Shown here in pieces: positions 7,236-14,206 of a stretch of DNA of 18,282 nucleotides (positions are counted from its first letter, which is position 1; every line of letters begins with the position of its first letter). Source of the stretch: Zoogloeaceae bacterium (lineage in GTDB: Bacteria; Pseudomonadota; Gammaproteobacteria; Burkholderiales; Rhodocyclaceae). Below the pieces are notes generated by a model. That model saw only the letters and a program-made list of their open reading frames with translations, was not told where the DNA came from and did not search any database. The DNA lies in contig JAISLJ010000026.1 in the NCBI GenBank assembly GCA_031290955.1, positions 1 through 18,282 of the forward strand. The letters are read 5' to 3'. Position numbers and translations under genes: made by a program.

Positions 7236-7832
7236 ATGATGAATCTCTATTCCGGAACAACAGACCCGTTCAGTCACCGGTGCCGCATCGTGCTCTATGA
7301 AAAAGGGCTGGATTTCCAGGTGATCGACGTGGACATGTTCAACAAGCCCGAAGACCTGCTTGCCGTCAATCCGCACAGTCGTGTGCCGGTCTTGGTCGAG
7401 CGCGAACTTGTCCTCTACGAACCCAACATTATCAATGAATATGTCGACGAGCGTTTCCCGCATCCCCAGTTGATGCCGCCCGATCCCATCATGCGGGCGC
7501 GGGCGCGGCAGCTTCTCTCCGGGATGGAGCGCGAGATTTTCTCCCACATCGAGCAAATCGAGAAAGCGGCCAAGGGCGCGGAAAAGGCGAAGAAGGAAAT
7601 CGGCACGCGCCTCATCGAACTCACGCCGATCTTCACCAAGCAGAAATTCATGCTGGGTGACGATTTCTCCATGCTTGATGTCGCCATCGCGCCGCTCCTG
7701 TGGCGTCTCAACCACTACGGCATTGAACTGGGCAAGGCGGCGGCGCCGCTGATGAAATACGCGGAGCGCATTTTCATCCGCCAAGGCTTCATTGATGCGC
7801 TCACACCTTCCGAAAAGGCCATGCGCAAATGA
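7236..7832 (+). CDS. sspA: Stringent starvation protein A homologue
   Basis: This encodes 198 residues with a glutathione S-transferase fold. SspA binds RNA polymerase and alters transcription in stationary phase and acid stress; it is not expected to act as a GST enzyme. The thioredoxin-like N-half reads MNLYSGTTDPFSHRCRIVLYEKG. The cis-Pro segment is NPHSRVPVL (about 46-54), followed by the ESxAI-like YEPNIINEYVDERFPHPQLMP. The helical C-half contains FMLGDDFSMLDVAIAPLLWRL. The start at 7236 (or the next ATG, 7239) has CAGGGAGG about ten bases upstream. The frame is open further upstream into petC, but that part is not SspA-like. petABC-sspAB is a familiar betaproteobacterial arrangement. 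Confidence 0.93.
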   Translation: MMNLYSGTTDPFSHRCRIVLYEKGLDFQVIDVDMFNKPEDLLAVNPHSRVPVLVERELVLYEPNIINEYVDERFPHPQLMPPDPIMRARARQLLSGMEREIFSHIEQIEKAAKGAEKAKKEIGTRLIELTPIFTKQKFMLGDDFSMLDVAIAPLLWRLNHYGIELGKAAAPLMKYAERIFIRQGFIDALTPSEKAMRK

Positions 7833-8281
7833 ATTTCAGCCAGCCCGTGAGCGGCCTGCCGTCGACCAAGCCCTATCTGTTGCGTGCCGTCTGGGAGTGG
7901 TGCAACGACAATGGCTTCACGCCTTATCTTGTTGTGGAAGTCGATGCGTCCTGCCGGGTGCCCGTGGAATTCGTGCAGGATGGGCAGATCGTCCTCAACA
8001 TCAGCATGGAAGCGACGCACAACTTGCAGATTGCCAATGACCTCATTTCCTTCCAGGGCCGTTTTGCCGACGTTGCGCGGGAACTCATCATTCCCACGGA
8101 GCGCGTTTCCGCGATCTATGCGCGGGAAAACGGCGCGGGAATGGCCTTTGAGATCAGCGCCGCCACGACCTCGCCCCACCCGGAAGCCCGCGCTGCCACG
8201 CCACCCGCCTCGCATCCCGAAGACCCCCCGCCCCCGGATACGCCAGGCGGCGGACGCTCCCACCTGCGCCGGATCAAATAA
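7829..8281 (+). CDS. sspB: ClpXP protease specificity-enhancing factor SspB
   Basis: This encodes 150 residues. SspB is a dimeric adaptor that binds ssrA-tagged polypeptides from stalled ribosomes and hands them to the ClpXP protease. The folded domain (about 1-110) shows TKPYLLRAVWEWCNDNGFTPYLVV, VPVEFVQDGQIVLNIS and a strand-rich segment with FQGRFADVARELIIP. A flexible Pro/Ala-rich linker follows. The extreme C-terminus HLRRIK resembles the short ClpX-docking tail of E. coli SspB (LRVVK). The ATG overlaps the sspA stop by four bases (ATGA), so the two are coupled. Confidence 0.93.
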   Translation: MNFSQPVSGLPSTKPYLLRAVWEWCNDNGFTPYLVVEVDASCRVPVEFVQDGQIVLNISMEATHNLQIANDLISFQGRFADVARELIIPTERVSAIYARENGAGMAFEISAATTSPHPEARAATPPASHPEDPPPPDTPGGGRSHLRRIK

Positions 8282-8282
8282 G

Positions 8283-8308
8283 GCCCTGCGGAGCGGGGTT
8301 CGCAGGGC
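8283..8308. terminator. Candidate bidirectional terminator after sspB
   Basis: GCCCTGCG (8283-8290) pairs exactly with CGCAGGGC (8301-8308) around a 10-base loop, starting two bases after the sspB stop. A second hairpin TGCATG-CATGCA (8314-8334) has a T6 tract in its loop. The U-tract is displaced, so this is a weak prediction. Its position between convergent genes supports it. Confidence 0.5.
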
Positions 8309-8383
8309 AATCGTGCATGGTTTTTTGTCATGCATCGCGGTCAGGATGCCCTTCGGAGCGCAAGCGATTCACCATCCTTCCCC

Positions 8384-9139
8384 TCATTCCTCTGTGTATG
8401 CCGTGTAGCCGATCGGCATGAAAAACCATGCGCAGACGGAAAGAAGCAACACAAGGGCGGAAACCCAGCGGACAATGCGCCAGCGCCGGGGGCCGGGTTT
8501 GAGAATGGTGAAGGATTCCATATAGACCGTTTCGCAGGCGCCGTTGCCGCTGTCGGTACGAACCGTGCTGCTGCCGCGCAGGAAGTTGTCATGCGAATAT
8601 TCCGCCAGATAACCCTTGAAATGAACCTGGTCGCCAACGCGCGCCCGTCGCAATGTTTGGAGAAGTTCATGCCGTTCGGAAATCATGTGATTGTTGGAGA
8701 TATGGTGTTCGGAAAATGACTCCCAGGCTTCCTGGCTCTTCGTTTGGGCATAGCAGGTCCATTGACCGCTCGAAAACTCGATCTGCTCATATGCGCCGGA
8801 AAGGGCATTTTTTCCCCAGATCACGCACAGGTCGGCCGCGTTGAGATGGTCGCCCCAGCTTTTGTGAACCTGGTCGATAAAGCTGTCCGCCTCGTGTTTA
8901 CTGACAACAAGGCCATAAAGCTCGTAATGGTAGAGAGGTTTGATGCGGTAGGTAATCTGCTTTACCGAGACATCGAAAGGCGCGCGGAAAGTTGGCGTCT
9001 GGAGCGGATCAGTTTTGAGCTGCGGTAGCAATTCGGAAGGAGAGGGCAGGACATCGCCTTTGCAGAACCCGAACACCAAGGCGGCAAGGCTGAGGAAAAA
9101 CAGGGTCTTGACCAGATTCAGCAAGGTTTGCTCCTTCAT
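8384..9139 (-). CDS. Unrecognised membrane-anchored protein with a large non-cytoplasmic domain
   Basis: This encodes 251 residues from the ATG at 9139. A hydrophobic segment covers residues 9-25 (LVKTLFFLSLAALVFGF) and a second covers about 224-243 (RWVSALVLLLSVCAWFF). About 195 residues lie between them, probably in the periplasm. This middle part is rich in His, Tyr and Trp and holds four Cys (Cys26, Cys105, Cys129, Cys202; some could pair). Motifs worth searching are YELYGLVVSKHEADSF, HLNAADLCVIWGKN and FSSGQWTCYAQT. No enzyme motif is recognised. Base composition is visibly lower in GC than the neighbours, suggesting acquisition. The ATG has no upstream ribosome binding site; AAGGAG occurs just inside it, so a TTG at 9124 (246 residues) is a possible real start. 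Confidence 0.8.
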   Translation of the reverse strand: MKEQTLLNLVKTLFFLSLAALVFGFCKGDVLPSPSELLPQLKTDPLQTPTFRAPFDVSVKQITYRIKPLYHYELYGLVVSKHEADSFIDQVHKSWGDHLNAADLCVIWGKNALSGAYEQIEFSSGQWTCYAQTKSQEAWESFSEHHISNNHMISERHELLQTLRRARVGDQVHFKGYLAEYSHDNFLRGSSTVRTDSGNGACETVYMESFTILKPGPRRWRIVRWVSALVLLLSVCAWFFMPIGYTAYTEE

Positions 9140-9457
9140 GGGAAGGGAGGATCGGCTTCCAGCCGATCCAAGAGGGAAACATTGTAGTCACGAAGTCCCT
9201 GTGTTGCACGGGATTCTGTGTTGATGGGATACCAAGACGAGGCAGGCTCTGCTTCTCGCGTCATGGGTTTTGCGGACATGCTGCTGACCAAGCAGTAGTC
9301 TGCCCTGAAAGCAGCAGATTATCTTCGCAGCCGCCGTCGCGTGAGGCGTTGATTTCCGGCCTTTTCTTGACGTGGCGCGGTTTCCGGATCTGTTGTGGCG
9401 GATTGGCATGGTTATTGCGCAAAACAGCGTCTTTCATGTGATTCAAGGGAGATTTCC
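9140..9457. other. Intergenic region between divergent genes
   Basis: No gene is supported. It holds the hairpin at 9149-9169. The remaining bases, to the AAGGGAG ribosome binding site before 9458, must contain the promoter for the exported-enzyme cluster. I could not identify a convincing -35/-10 pair. Confidence 0.5.
9149..9169. repeat. Perfect 9-bp hairpin in the 5' leader of the minus-strand membrane protein gene
   Basis: GGATCGGCT and AGCCGATCC pair exactly around a TCC loop, ten bases upstream of the ATG at 9139. The core GGCTGGAAGCC (minus strand) is shared with the long inverted repeat at 596-655. It could be a mobile REP-like unit or a translational control hairpin. Confidence 0.6.
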
Positions 9458-10411
9458 ATGCGTTTTCGTTTGTGTGCTGGCGGTTTGCTGGCCTTGCTGT
9501 TTTCCTCATTGCTTCAGGCTGCGTCGGTTGAGCGGGAGATTCCGGGAGTGGCGCGGGCTGGGACGCCCATTGAACTCATTCGGGAAGGCTTCGAGGGTAC
9601 GGAAGGGCCGCTGGGTTTGCCGGATGGCAGTTTCATTTTCACCGAGACGCGGGCCAACCGCATCACGCGCATCACCGAGGATGGCCGCATCGCTACTTAC
9701 TTGGAAGCTACCAACGGCGCGAACGGTTTGGGATTGAACGCTGCGGGCGAACTGGTTGCCGTGCAGACCGTTGCGCCGAAAGTCGGTGTGCTGTTGCCTG
9801 CGGACAAGGCGCGCGCGCTGGCGGAACGCTACGAGGGACTGCCATTCCAGCGCCCCAATGATCTCGTCGTGGGCCTGAAAGCGGGCATCTTCTTCACCGA
9901 CCCCGGCCCCAACCCCAGTGCCGCCGCGCAGGAAGACAAAACGCCGCGAACCAAACCGGGCGTCTTTCGCATTCTGAATGGCAAGCTGGAGCGGGTCATC
10001 GAGGGCATCGAGCGCCCCAACGGCGTTCAGTTGAGTCCCGATGAGCGCACGCTCTACGTAGCCAACACCCTCGGCGAACATGTGCTCGCCTTCGCGCTCG
10101 CAGTCGACGGCAAGATCGGCCCGCGTCGCAACTTTGCGCGTTTGCAGGGCTGGACAAAGGGCGATAACGGTTTTTCCAGTGGCGCGGATGGTTTGGCCAT
10201 CGATCAGGAAGGGCGGCTCTACGTTGCCTCTAACGCGGGCATTGAGATTTTTGACGCCAAGGGCAAGGCGCTGGGCGTGATCGCCTTGCCGCACAGGCCG
10301 CAGAATCTGGCCTTTGCCGGAAAGGACAAGAAGACCCTGTACATCGTCGGGCGCGGCGCGGCCTATCGCATTCGTCTCGATGCGGCCGGATTTTCCGGGC
10401 GCGCCAAGTAA
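9458..10411 (+). CDS. Exported SMP-30/gluconolactonase/LRE-like beta-propeller protein
   Basis: This encodes 317 residues with a Sec signal peptide (about 1-22, LLALLFSSLLQAAS). SMP-30-type six-bladed propellers are metal-dependent lactonases that open sugar or other lactones. EGTEGP at 46-51 carries the probable metal-binding Glu49 at the usual site. Further fitting features are GANGLGLNAAGELV, PNDLVVGLKAGIFFTDP, RPNGVQLSPDERTLYVANT and GADGLAIDQEGRLYVASNAG, which are successive blade motifs with the expected Asn and Asp ligands. The start has AAGGGAG a few bases upstream. It is followed after 17 bases by the sulfatase gene, so the two are probably cotranscribed. The substrate is not determinable, and some family members act on organophosphates or bacterial lactones. 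Confidence 0.88.
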   Translation: MRFRLCAGGLLALLFSSLLQAASVEREIPGVARAGTPIELIREGFEGTEGPLGLPDGSFIFTETRANRITRITEDGRIATYLEATNGANGLGLNAAGELVAVQTVAPKVGVLLPADKARALAERYEGLPFQRPNDLVVGLKAGIFFTDPGPNPSAAAQEDKTPRTKPGVFRILNGKLERVIEGIERPNGVQLSPDERTLYVANTLGEHVLAFALAVDGKIGPRRNFARLQGWTKGDNGFSSGADGLAIDQEGRLYVASNAGIEIFDAKGKALGVIALPHRPQNLAFAGKDKKTLYIVGRGAAYRIRLDAAGFSGRAK

Positions 10412-10428
10412 AGTCAGGAGAGAACGCC

Positions 10429-11916
10429 GTGTCGCGGAAAAAAAGCAGTCGTCGAACATTCCTGAAAAAAGCCGGATATGCCGTGGCGGGCGTGGCGGCG
10501 GAGAGTATTTTGGCGAGTACGCTCGCGCCAAGTATCGCAAGTGCCCAAGCCCAAGGACAGCCGCAGCCCGCCGCGCATGACCACGGAAGCCACGCCGGTC
10601 ATGGCGCGGCACCGAACATTCTGTTCATTCTCGCGGATGACCTGGGCTATGCCGACCTGAGCGTCTATGGGCAGACGGATTTCAAAACGCCGAACCTGGA
10701 CCGGCTGGCGGCGGAAGGGGCGCGCTTCACACAAGCCTATTCCAATTCGGCGGTCTGCTCGGCCACCCGCTTCGCGCTCATCACCGGGCGCTACCAGTAC
10801 CGGTTGCGCGGCGGGCTGGAAGAACCCCTGACGGGTGGCGGCGAACTGGGTTTGCCCCCGGAGCATCCGACCCTGCCTTCCCTCCTGAAGCAAGCCGGGT
10901 ACGATACGGCGCTGATCGGCAAATGGCATCTGGGACAGCCGCCGAAGCACAGCCCCCTGAAGAGCGGTTATGATTATTTCTTCGGCAATCGCGGCGGCGC
11001 GGTGGATTATTTCACGCACAAGTCGGGTATCGGCGACAACGCGGCGGGCGACCTGTGGCAAGGCGACGTGCCCATCGAGCGGCTCGGCTACTACACGCAC
11101 ATCCTGGCCGACGAGGCTGTTCGTCATGTGCGCGGCAGGGCGGCTCAGCCCCGGCCTTTCTTCCTGTCGCTCCACTTCACCGCCCCGCACTGGCCCTGGG
11201 AAGGCCCAAATGACGAACACGTGGCGCGGGAAATCCGCAGCCTTTTCCATCAGGATGGCGGCAGCCTGAAAAAATACGCCGAAATCGTCACCGCCTTGGA
11301 CGAAGCCGTGGGCCGGGTACTGCAAGCCTTGGAGGAAAGCGGCTTGAAGGACAATACCATTGTCGTGTTTTCCAGCGACAACGGCGGCGAGCGTTTTTCA
11401 AAGACCTGGCCTTTCATCGGCCAGAAGACCGAACTCCTGGAAGGTGGCATCCGGGTGCCCGCCCTGTTCCGCTGGCCGACGCGGGTCAAGCCGCAAGTGC
11501 TGGAGCAGGTTGCGATTACGGCGGATTGGCTCCCCACCCTGCTTGCGGCGGCGGGCGGCACACCGCATCCGGATTATCCGCCAGATGGAGAGAACATCCT
11601 GCCCGTGCTGGAAGGCAGACCGGCATATCCGCGTACCCTGTTCTGGCGCTACAAGACGCAGAGCCAGCGTGCCCTGCGGGACGGCAACCTGAAATACCTG
11701 AAGATCAACGACAATGAATTCCTGTTCGATGTTGCCGCCGACTCGCGCGAACGCGCCAATCTGAAGGAAAAACATCCGACGGAACTTGCGCGCCTGAAAT
11801 CGCTCTGGGAAGAGCACAATGCGCGTTTCCTGCCGATCACGGCGGATGTTCGCTCGGCAGGCGCGTCCCCGGATGTTTCGGCTGACCGCTATGTTCCGGA
11901 ACGCACAAGACGTTGA
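10429..11916 (+). CDS. Tat-exported sulfatase (arylsulfatase-like, alkaline phosphatase superfamily)
   Basis: This encodes 495 residues starting with GTG (CAGGAG eight bases upstream). It hydrolyses sulfate esters, probably in the periplasm. The leader SRRTFLKKAGYAVAG is a twin-arginine signal, with SIASAQA as the likely cleavage region. A His-rich stretch (HDHGSHAGHG, 50-59) follows. Metal ligands ADDLGYADL (69-77, Asp70 and Asp71) and the downstream SDNGGE box are present. The catalytic Cys110 lies in CSATR (110-114); in most sulfatases the motif is CxPxR, with the Cys converted to formylglycine. Ala in place of Pro is a tolerated but less common variant. LITGRYQYRLRGG, KWHLG and the C-terminal SRERANL segment complete a normal layout. 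The maturation enzyme gene is not in the window. Confidence 0.92.
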   Translation: MSRKKSSRRTFLKKAGYAVAGVAAESILASTLAPSIASAQAQGQPQPAAHDHGSHAGHGAAPNILFILADDLGYADLSVYGQTDFKTPNLDRLAAEGARFTQAYSNSAVCSATRFALITGRYQYRLRGGLEEPLTGGGELGLPPEHPTLPSLLKQAGYDTALIGKWHLGQPPKHSPLKSGYDYFFGNRGGAVDYFTHKSGIGDNAAGDLWQGDVPIERLGYYTHILADEAVRHVRGRAAQPRPFFLSLHFTAPHWPWEGPNDEHVAREIRSLFHQDGGSLKKYAEIVTALDEAVGRVLQALEESGLKDNTIVVFSSDNGGERFSKTWPFIGQKTELLEGGIRVPALFRWPTRVKPQVLEQVAITADWLPTLLAAAGGTPHPDYPPDGENILPVLEGRPAYPRTLFWRYKTQSQRALRDGNLKYLKINDNEFLFDVAADSRERANLKEKHPTELARLKSLWEEHNARFLPITADVRSAGASPDVSADRYVPERTRR

Positions 11917-11928
11917 CATTACAATGTC
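11915..11928. promoter_or_regulatory. Perfect palindrome GACATT-AC-AATGTC at the sulfatase stop
   Basis: Two 6-base arms around a 2-base centre overlap the sulfatase stop codon, 42 bases before the next start. It could be an operator for separate control of the dienelactone hydrolase gene. TTGACA followed by TATGAT is present, but with a 13-base spacer, too short for a normal promoter. Confidence 0.35.
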
Positions 11929-11969
11929 GCGTATGATTTCCCCTTCATCAACCTGAAAAGGAGTGGTTC

Positions 11970-12860
11970 ATGTCTCGCCTTACCGCCCGGGATTTTCATC
12001 CCGAAGTACTGAAACTTTTCGATCTTTTTGTCCACGGCCTCATTCCGCGCCGGGAATTCCTGAAATCCGCCGCCAAGTATGCCGTGGCGGGCGTGACGGC
12101 GGAAGGCTTGCTCAACGCGCTGACGCCGCGCTTTGCCGAAGCCCAGCAGGTGAAACCCGATGATTCGCGCATCAAGACGCGCATTGTCGATTTTCCCTCC
12201 CCCAAGGGCTACGGCAAAGTACACGGCCTGCTCGCGCAACCGGCCAATGCCAAGGGCAAGCTGCCGGTCGTGCTGGTCGTGCATGAAAATCGCGGCCTGA
12301 ATCCGCACATCGAGGACATCGCCCGGCGTCTGGCGCTCGACCAGTTCATCGCCTTTGCCCCGGACGCGCTCTTTCCCCTGGGCGGCTATCCCGGCGATGA
12401 GGATCAGGCGCGCGCGCTCTTTCCCAAACTGGATCAGGCCAAGACCCGCGAGGATTTCCTGGCGGCGGTCGCCGCGCTCGAACAATTGCCCGAAGGCAAC
12501 GGTAAAGTTGGCGTCGTCGGCTTTTGCTACGGCGGCGGCATCTCCAATTTCCTGGCCACCCGCCTGCCGAAACTGGGCGCGGCGGTTCCCTTCTATGGCG
12601 CGCAGCCAGCCCCGGAAGACGCGGCAAAGATCAAGGTGCCGCTGCTCATCCACTACGCAGAAAACGACGAACGCATCAACGAGGGCTGGCCCGTGTATGA
12701 AACAGCCCTGAAAAAGGCGGGCGTCAAATACGAAGCCTATATCTACCCCGGCGTCCAGCACGGCTTCAACAACGACACCACGCCTCGCTATGACGAGGCC
12801 GCCGCCCGGCAAGCCTGGAAACGCACCGTCGATTTCTTCAACGCGCACCTGCGCGGATAA
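11970..12860 (+). CDS. Exported dienelactone hydrolase family protein
   Basis: This encodes 296 residues. The alpha/beta-hydrolase fold uses a Cys-His-Asp triad to open lactones such as dienelactone. The triad is visible as Cys186 in GFCYGGG, Asp233 in YAENDERI and His264 in GVQHGFNND. Glu106 in HENRG matches the family's modulating glutamate. Residues 27-58 look like a Tat leader with an unusually long N-region (IPRREFLKSAAKYAVAG, then AEAQQ), so it is probably periplasmic, unlike classical cytosolic enzymes of chlorocatechol breakdown. AAAAGGAG precedes the ATG. It lies 53 bases after the sulfatase gene and 39 before the cytochrome gene. Its true substrate is unknown. Confidence 0.92.
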   Translation: MSRLTARDFHPEVLKLFDLFVHGLIPRREFLKSAAKYAVAGVTAEGLLNALTPRFAEAQQVKPDDSRIKTRIVDFPSPKGYGKVHGLLAQPANAKGKLPVVLVVHENRGLNPHIEDIARRLALDQFIAFAPDALFPLGGYPGDEDQARALFPKLDQAKTREDFLAAVAALEQLPEGNGKVGVVGFCYGGGISNFLATRLPKLGAAVPFYGAQPAPEDAAKIKVPLLIHYAENDERINEGWPVYETALKKAGVKYEAYIYPGVQHGFNNDTTPRYDEAAARQAWKRTVDFFNAHLRG

Positions 12861-12899
12861 CACCGCTTTCCCGATGTACCAACAACGAAAGGAGAACAC

Positions 12900-13370
12900 A
12901 TGCAACAATATTTTCGCAAGACATGCGGGGCGCTCGCGCTGCTTTGTCTTTCCACAGGCGCGCTGGCTCAGGAAGCGCCCAAACCCGAGCAGATCATCAA
13001 GTGGCGGCAATCCGTTTACCAGACGATCGGCTGGGAATGCGGACGCATCCGCATCAGCCTGGACAAGGGTTTTGAGCGCGAGGAAGTCAAGAAAGCGGCC
13101 GACGCCATCGCCGCGATTGCCAACAGCGGCTTGGGCGCGTTGTACGTGCCGGGGACGGACAAGGGCAAGGGCTGGCACGACACTACGCTGAAACCGGAAT
13201 TTTTCAGCAACGCGGCCAAAGCCACGGAAATCGCCCGCAGCTTTGTGAAAGAAGCCAACGACTTCGCCCGGGTCGCGGCAACCGGCGACGCGGCAACGGT
13301 GAAAAGCCAATTCGGCAAGCTCACCCAAACCTGCAAATCCTGTCACGACGAGTTCCGGAAACGGGATTGA
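12900..13370 (+). CDS. Periplasmic cytochrome c' / c556-type haem protein
   Basis: This encodes 156 residues with a Sec signal peptide (cleavage near ALA-QEA, residue 23). The rest is all-helical, with the haem motif CKSCH near the C-terminus (145-149), the layout of the cytochrome c'/c556 four-helix bundle (class II c-type). The helix A segment QIIKWRQSVYQTIGW has no Met at the place where c556 proteins supply the sixth haem ligand. This favours a five-coordinate cytochrome c'-like centre, which in known proteins binds NO or CO. AAAGGAG lies five bases before the ATG. As the last gene of the exported-enzyme cluster, it may be an electron acceptor or a gas-binding protein. Confidence 0.9.
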   Translation: MQQYFRKTCGALALLCLSTGALAQEAPKPEQIIKWRQSVYQTIGWECGRIRISLDKGFEREEVKKAADAIAAIANSGLGALYVPGTDKGKGWHDTTLKPEFFSNAAKATEIARSFVKEANDFARVAATGDAATVKSQFGKLTQTCKSCHDEFRKRD

Positions 13371-13397
13371 CCCGTCTTCCTCACGGTCTCCAATCTA

Positions 13398-13428
13398 TTT
13401 GCCATGTGCATTTCACGCACATGGCAAA
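13398..13428. terminator. Perfect 12-bp hairpin downstream of the cytochrome gene
   Basis: TTTGCCATGTGC and GCACATGGCAAA pair exactly around ATTTCAC, 28 bases after the cytochrome stop and between convergent genes. There is no T-run in either direction, so terminator is the positional guess only. An operator or element end is also possible. Confidence 0.45.
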
Positions 13429-13465
13429 CTTGGGCTATCTTTCACGCGGCGGGTGATCAGTTTCG

Positions 13466-13894
13466 CTATGGGAGCAAGGCTTTCAGTTGCGTATCGTTCA
13501 GATCCAAATCCAAATCCAGAAAACGCTTGATGATGACATCCGGAGACAGAAGAATACTTCCGCCTTTGTGTGCCTTGCGCTTGTGCCCCAGGCCGGAACG
13601 CGACACTTCCGGGCAGAGAAACTCCCGCACCACCGCCAGCAGGTCATCGAGCGGCAGCAAGAAATGCTGGCGCAGATAGACAGCGATGCTCTCCTGAGCG
13701 CTGTTCATCGTCGTTTGCAGACGATGCGCCGTATGCGAGCGATCCATCGGATCCGTGCGATGCTTCCATTTCCGCACCGTGACGCGCCCGACGCCATAGC
13801 GTCGCGCCAAGGCGCTCACTCCTTCCGTGCTCGCGGCAATCTCCGCGCGCACCGCAGGCGTTGTCCGGGCATTCTTATGCAGACGAAGTTTCAT
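13466..13894 (-). pseudogene. IS481-type transposase, truncated and fused to an unrelated tail
   Basis: The 142-residue frame begins like IS481 family transposases: MKLRLHKNARTTPAVRAEI, then the helix-turn-helix EGVSALARRYGVGRVTVRKW (24-43), DRSHTAHRLQTT and FLLPLDDLLAVVREFL. After VSRSGL (about residue 102, near base 13588) the family similarity stops. The last 40 residues, including ILLSPDVIIKRFLDLDLDL, are foreign. The DDE integrase domain that should follow (total about 300 or more residues) is absent, so it cannot transpose. The ribosome binding site AAAGGAG is intact, so a short DNA-binding protein could still be made. The DLDLD stretch comes from a small ATCCAA repeat (about 13491-13508). 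Confidence 0.8.
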
Positions 13895-13960
13895 CTTCTT
13901 CTCCTTTCCTTGTCTTGAGCGAATCTACCACTTCCCGCAACACCTCACGCGCAAAAAACA

Positions 13961-14003
13961 GCGGCCAGCGTGAAAATTGAATCGAATCATCCGGGATGCG
14001 ACA
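13961..14003 (+). repeat. 43-bp dispersed repeat, copy 2
   Basis: The copy matches 4325-4367 at 40 of 43 positions, with differences at repeat positions 5, 11 and 18. It lies between the transposase remnant and the phage genes, at the apparent left edge of the phage fragment. Confidence 0.8.
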
Positions 14004-14017
14004 GCTACCAAACCCAA

Positions 14018-14206
14018 ATGCTCCCGGAAAAGGAGCTTCACGCAGCGGCGCTCGCCCTGCTCGCCGGTTTTGCCGGGCAACCCATCGCGCAAATCCGGGA
14101 AGTGCTGCGACGCGCAGAATTCTGGCTGGACGCCACAGCACAATTGGATACCGGCCCGTCTAGCGAGTTTCAGAAAGCCTGGTCAGAATTTCATGGACGT
14201 TCGTGA
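14018..14206 (+). CDS. Small phage-type hypothetical protein
   Basis: This encodes 62 residues from the ATG at 14018 (a GTG at 13970 inside the 43-bp repeat would add 16). The sequence LPEKELHAAALALLAGFAGQ then IREVLRRAEFWLDATAQL is helical and amphipathic, with normal codon use for the region, and it ends in FQKAWSEFHGRS. The gene overlaps the next small ORF. No domain is recognised. Its position directly before the DUF1804 gene fits the small accessory ORFs found there in Mu-like phages. It has no obvious ribosome binding site. Confidence 0.5.
   Translation: MLPEKELHAAALALLAGFAGQPIAQIREVLRRAEFWLDATAQLDTGPSSEFQKAWSEFHGRS

Noticed and set aside
11913..11937. TTGACA...TATGAT as a promoter for the dienelactone hydrolase gene
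   Set aside because: The spacer is only 13 bases, well below the normal 16-18.
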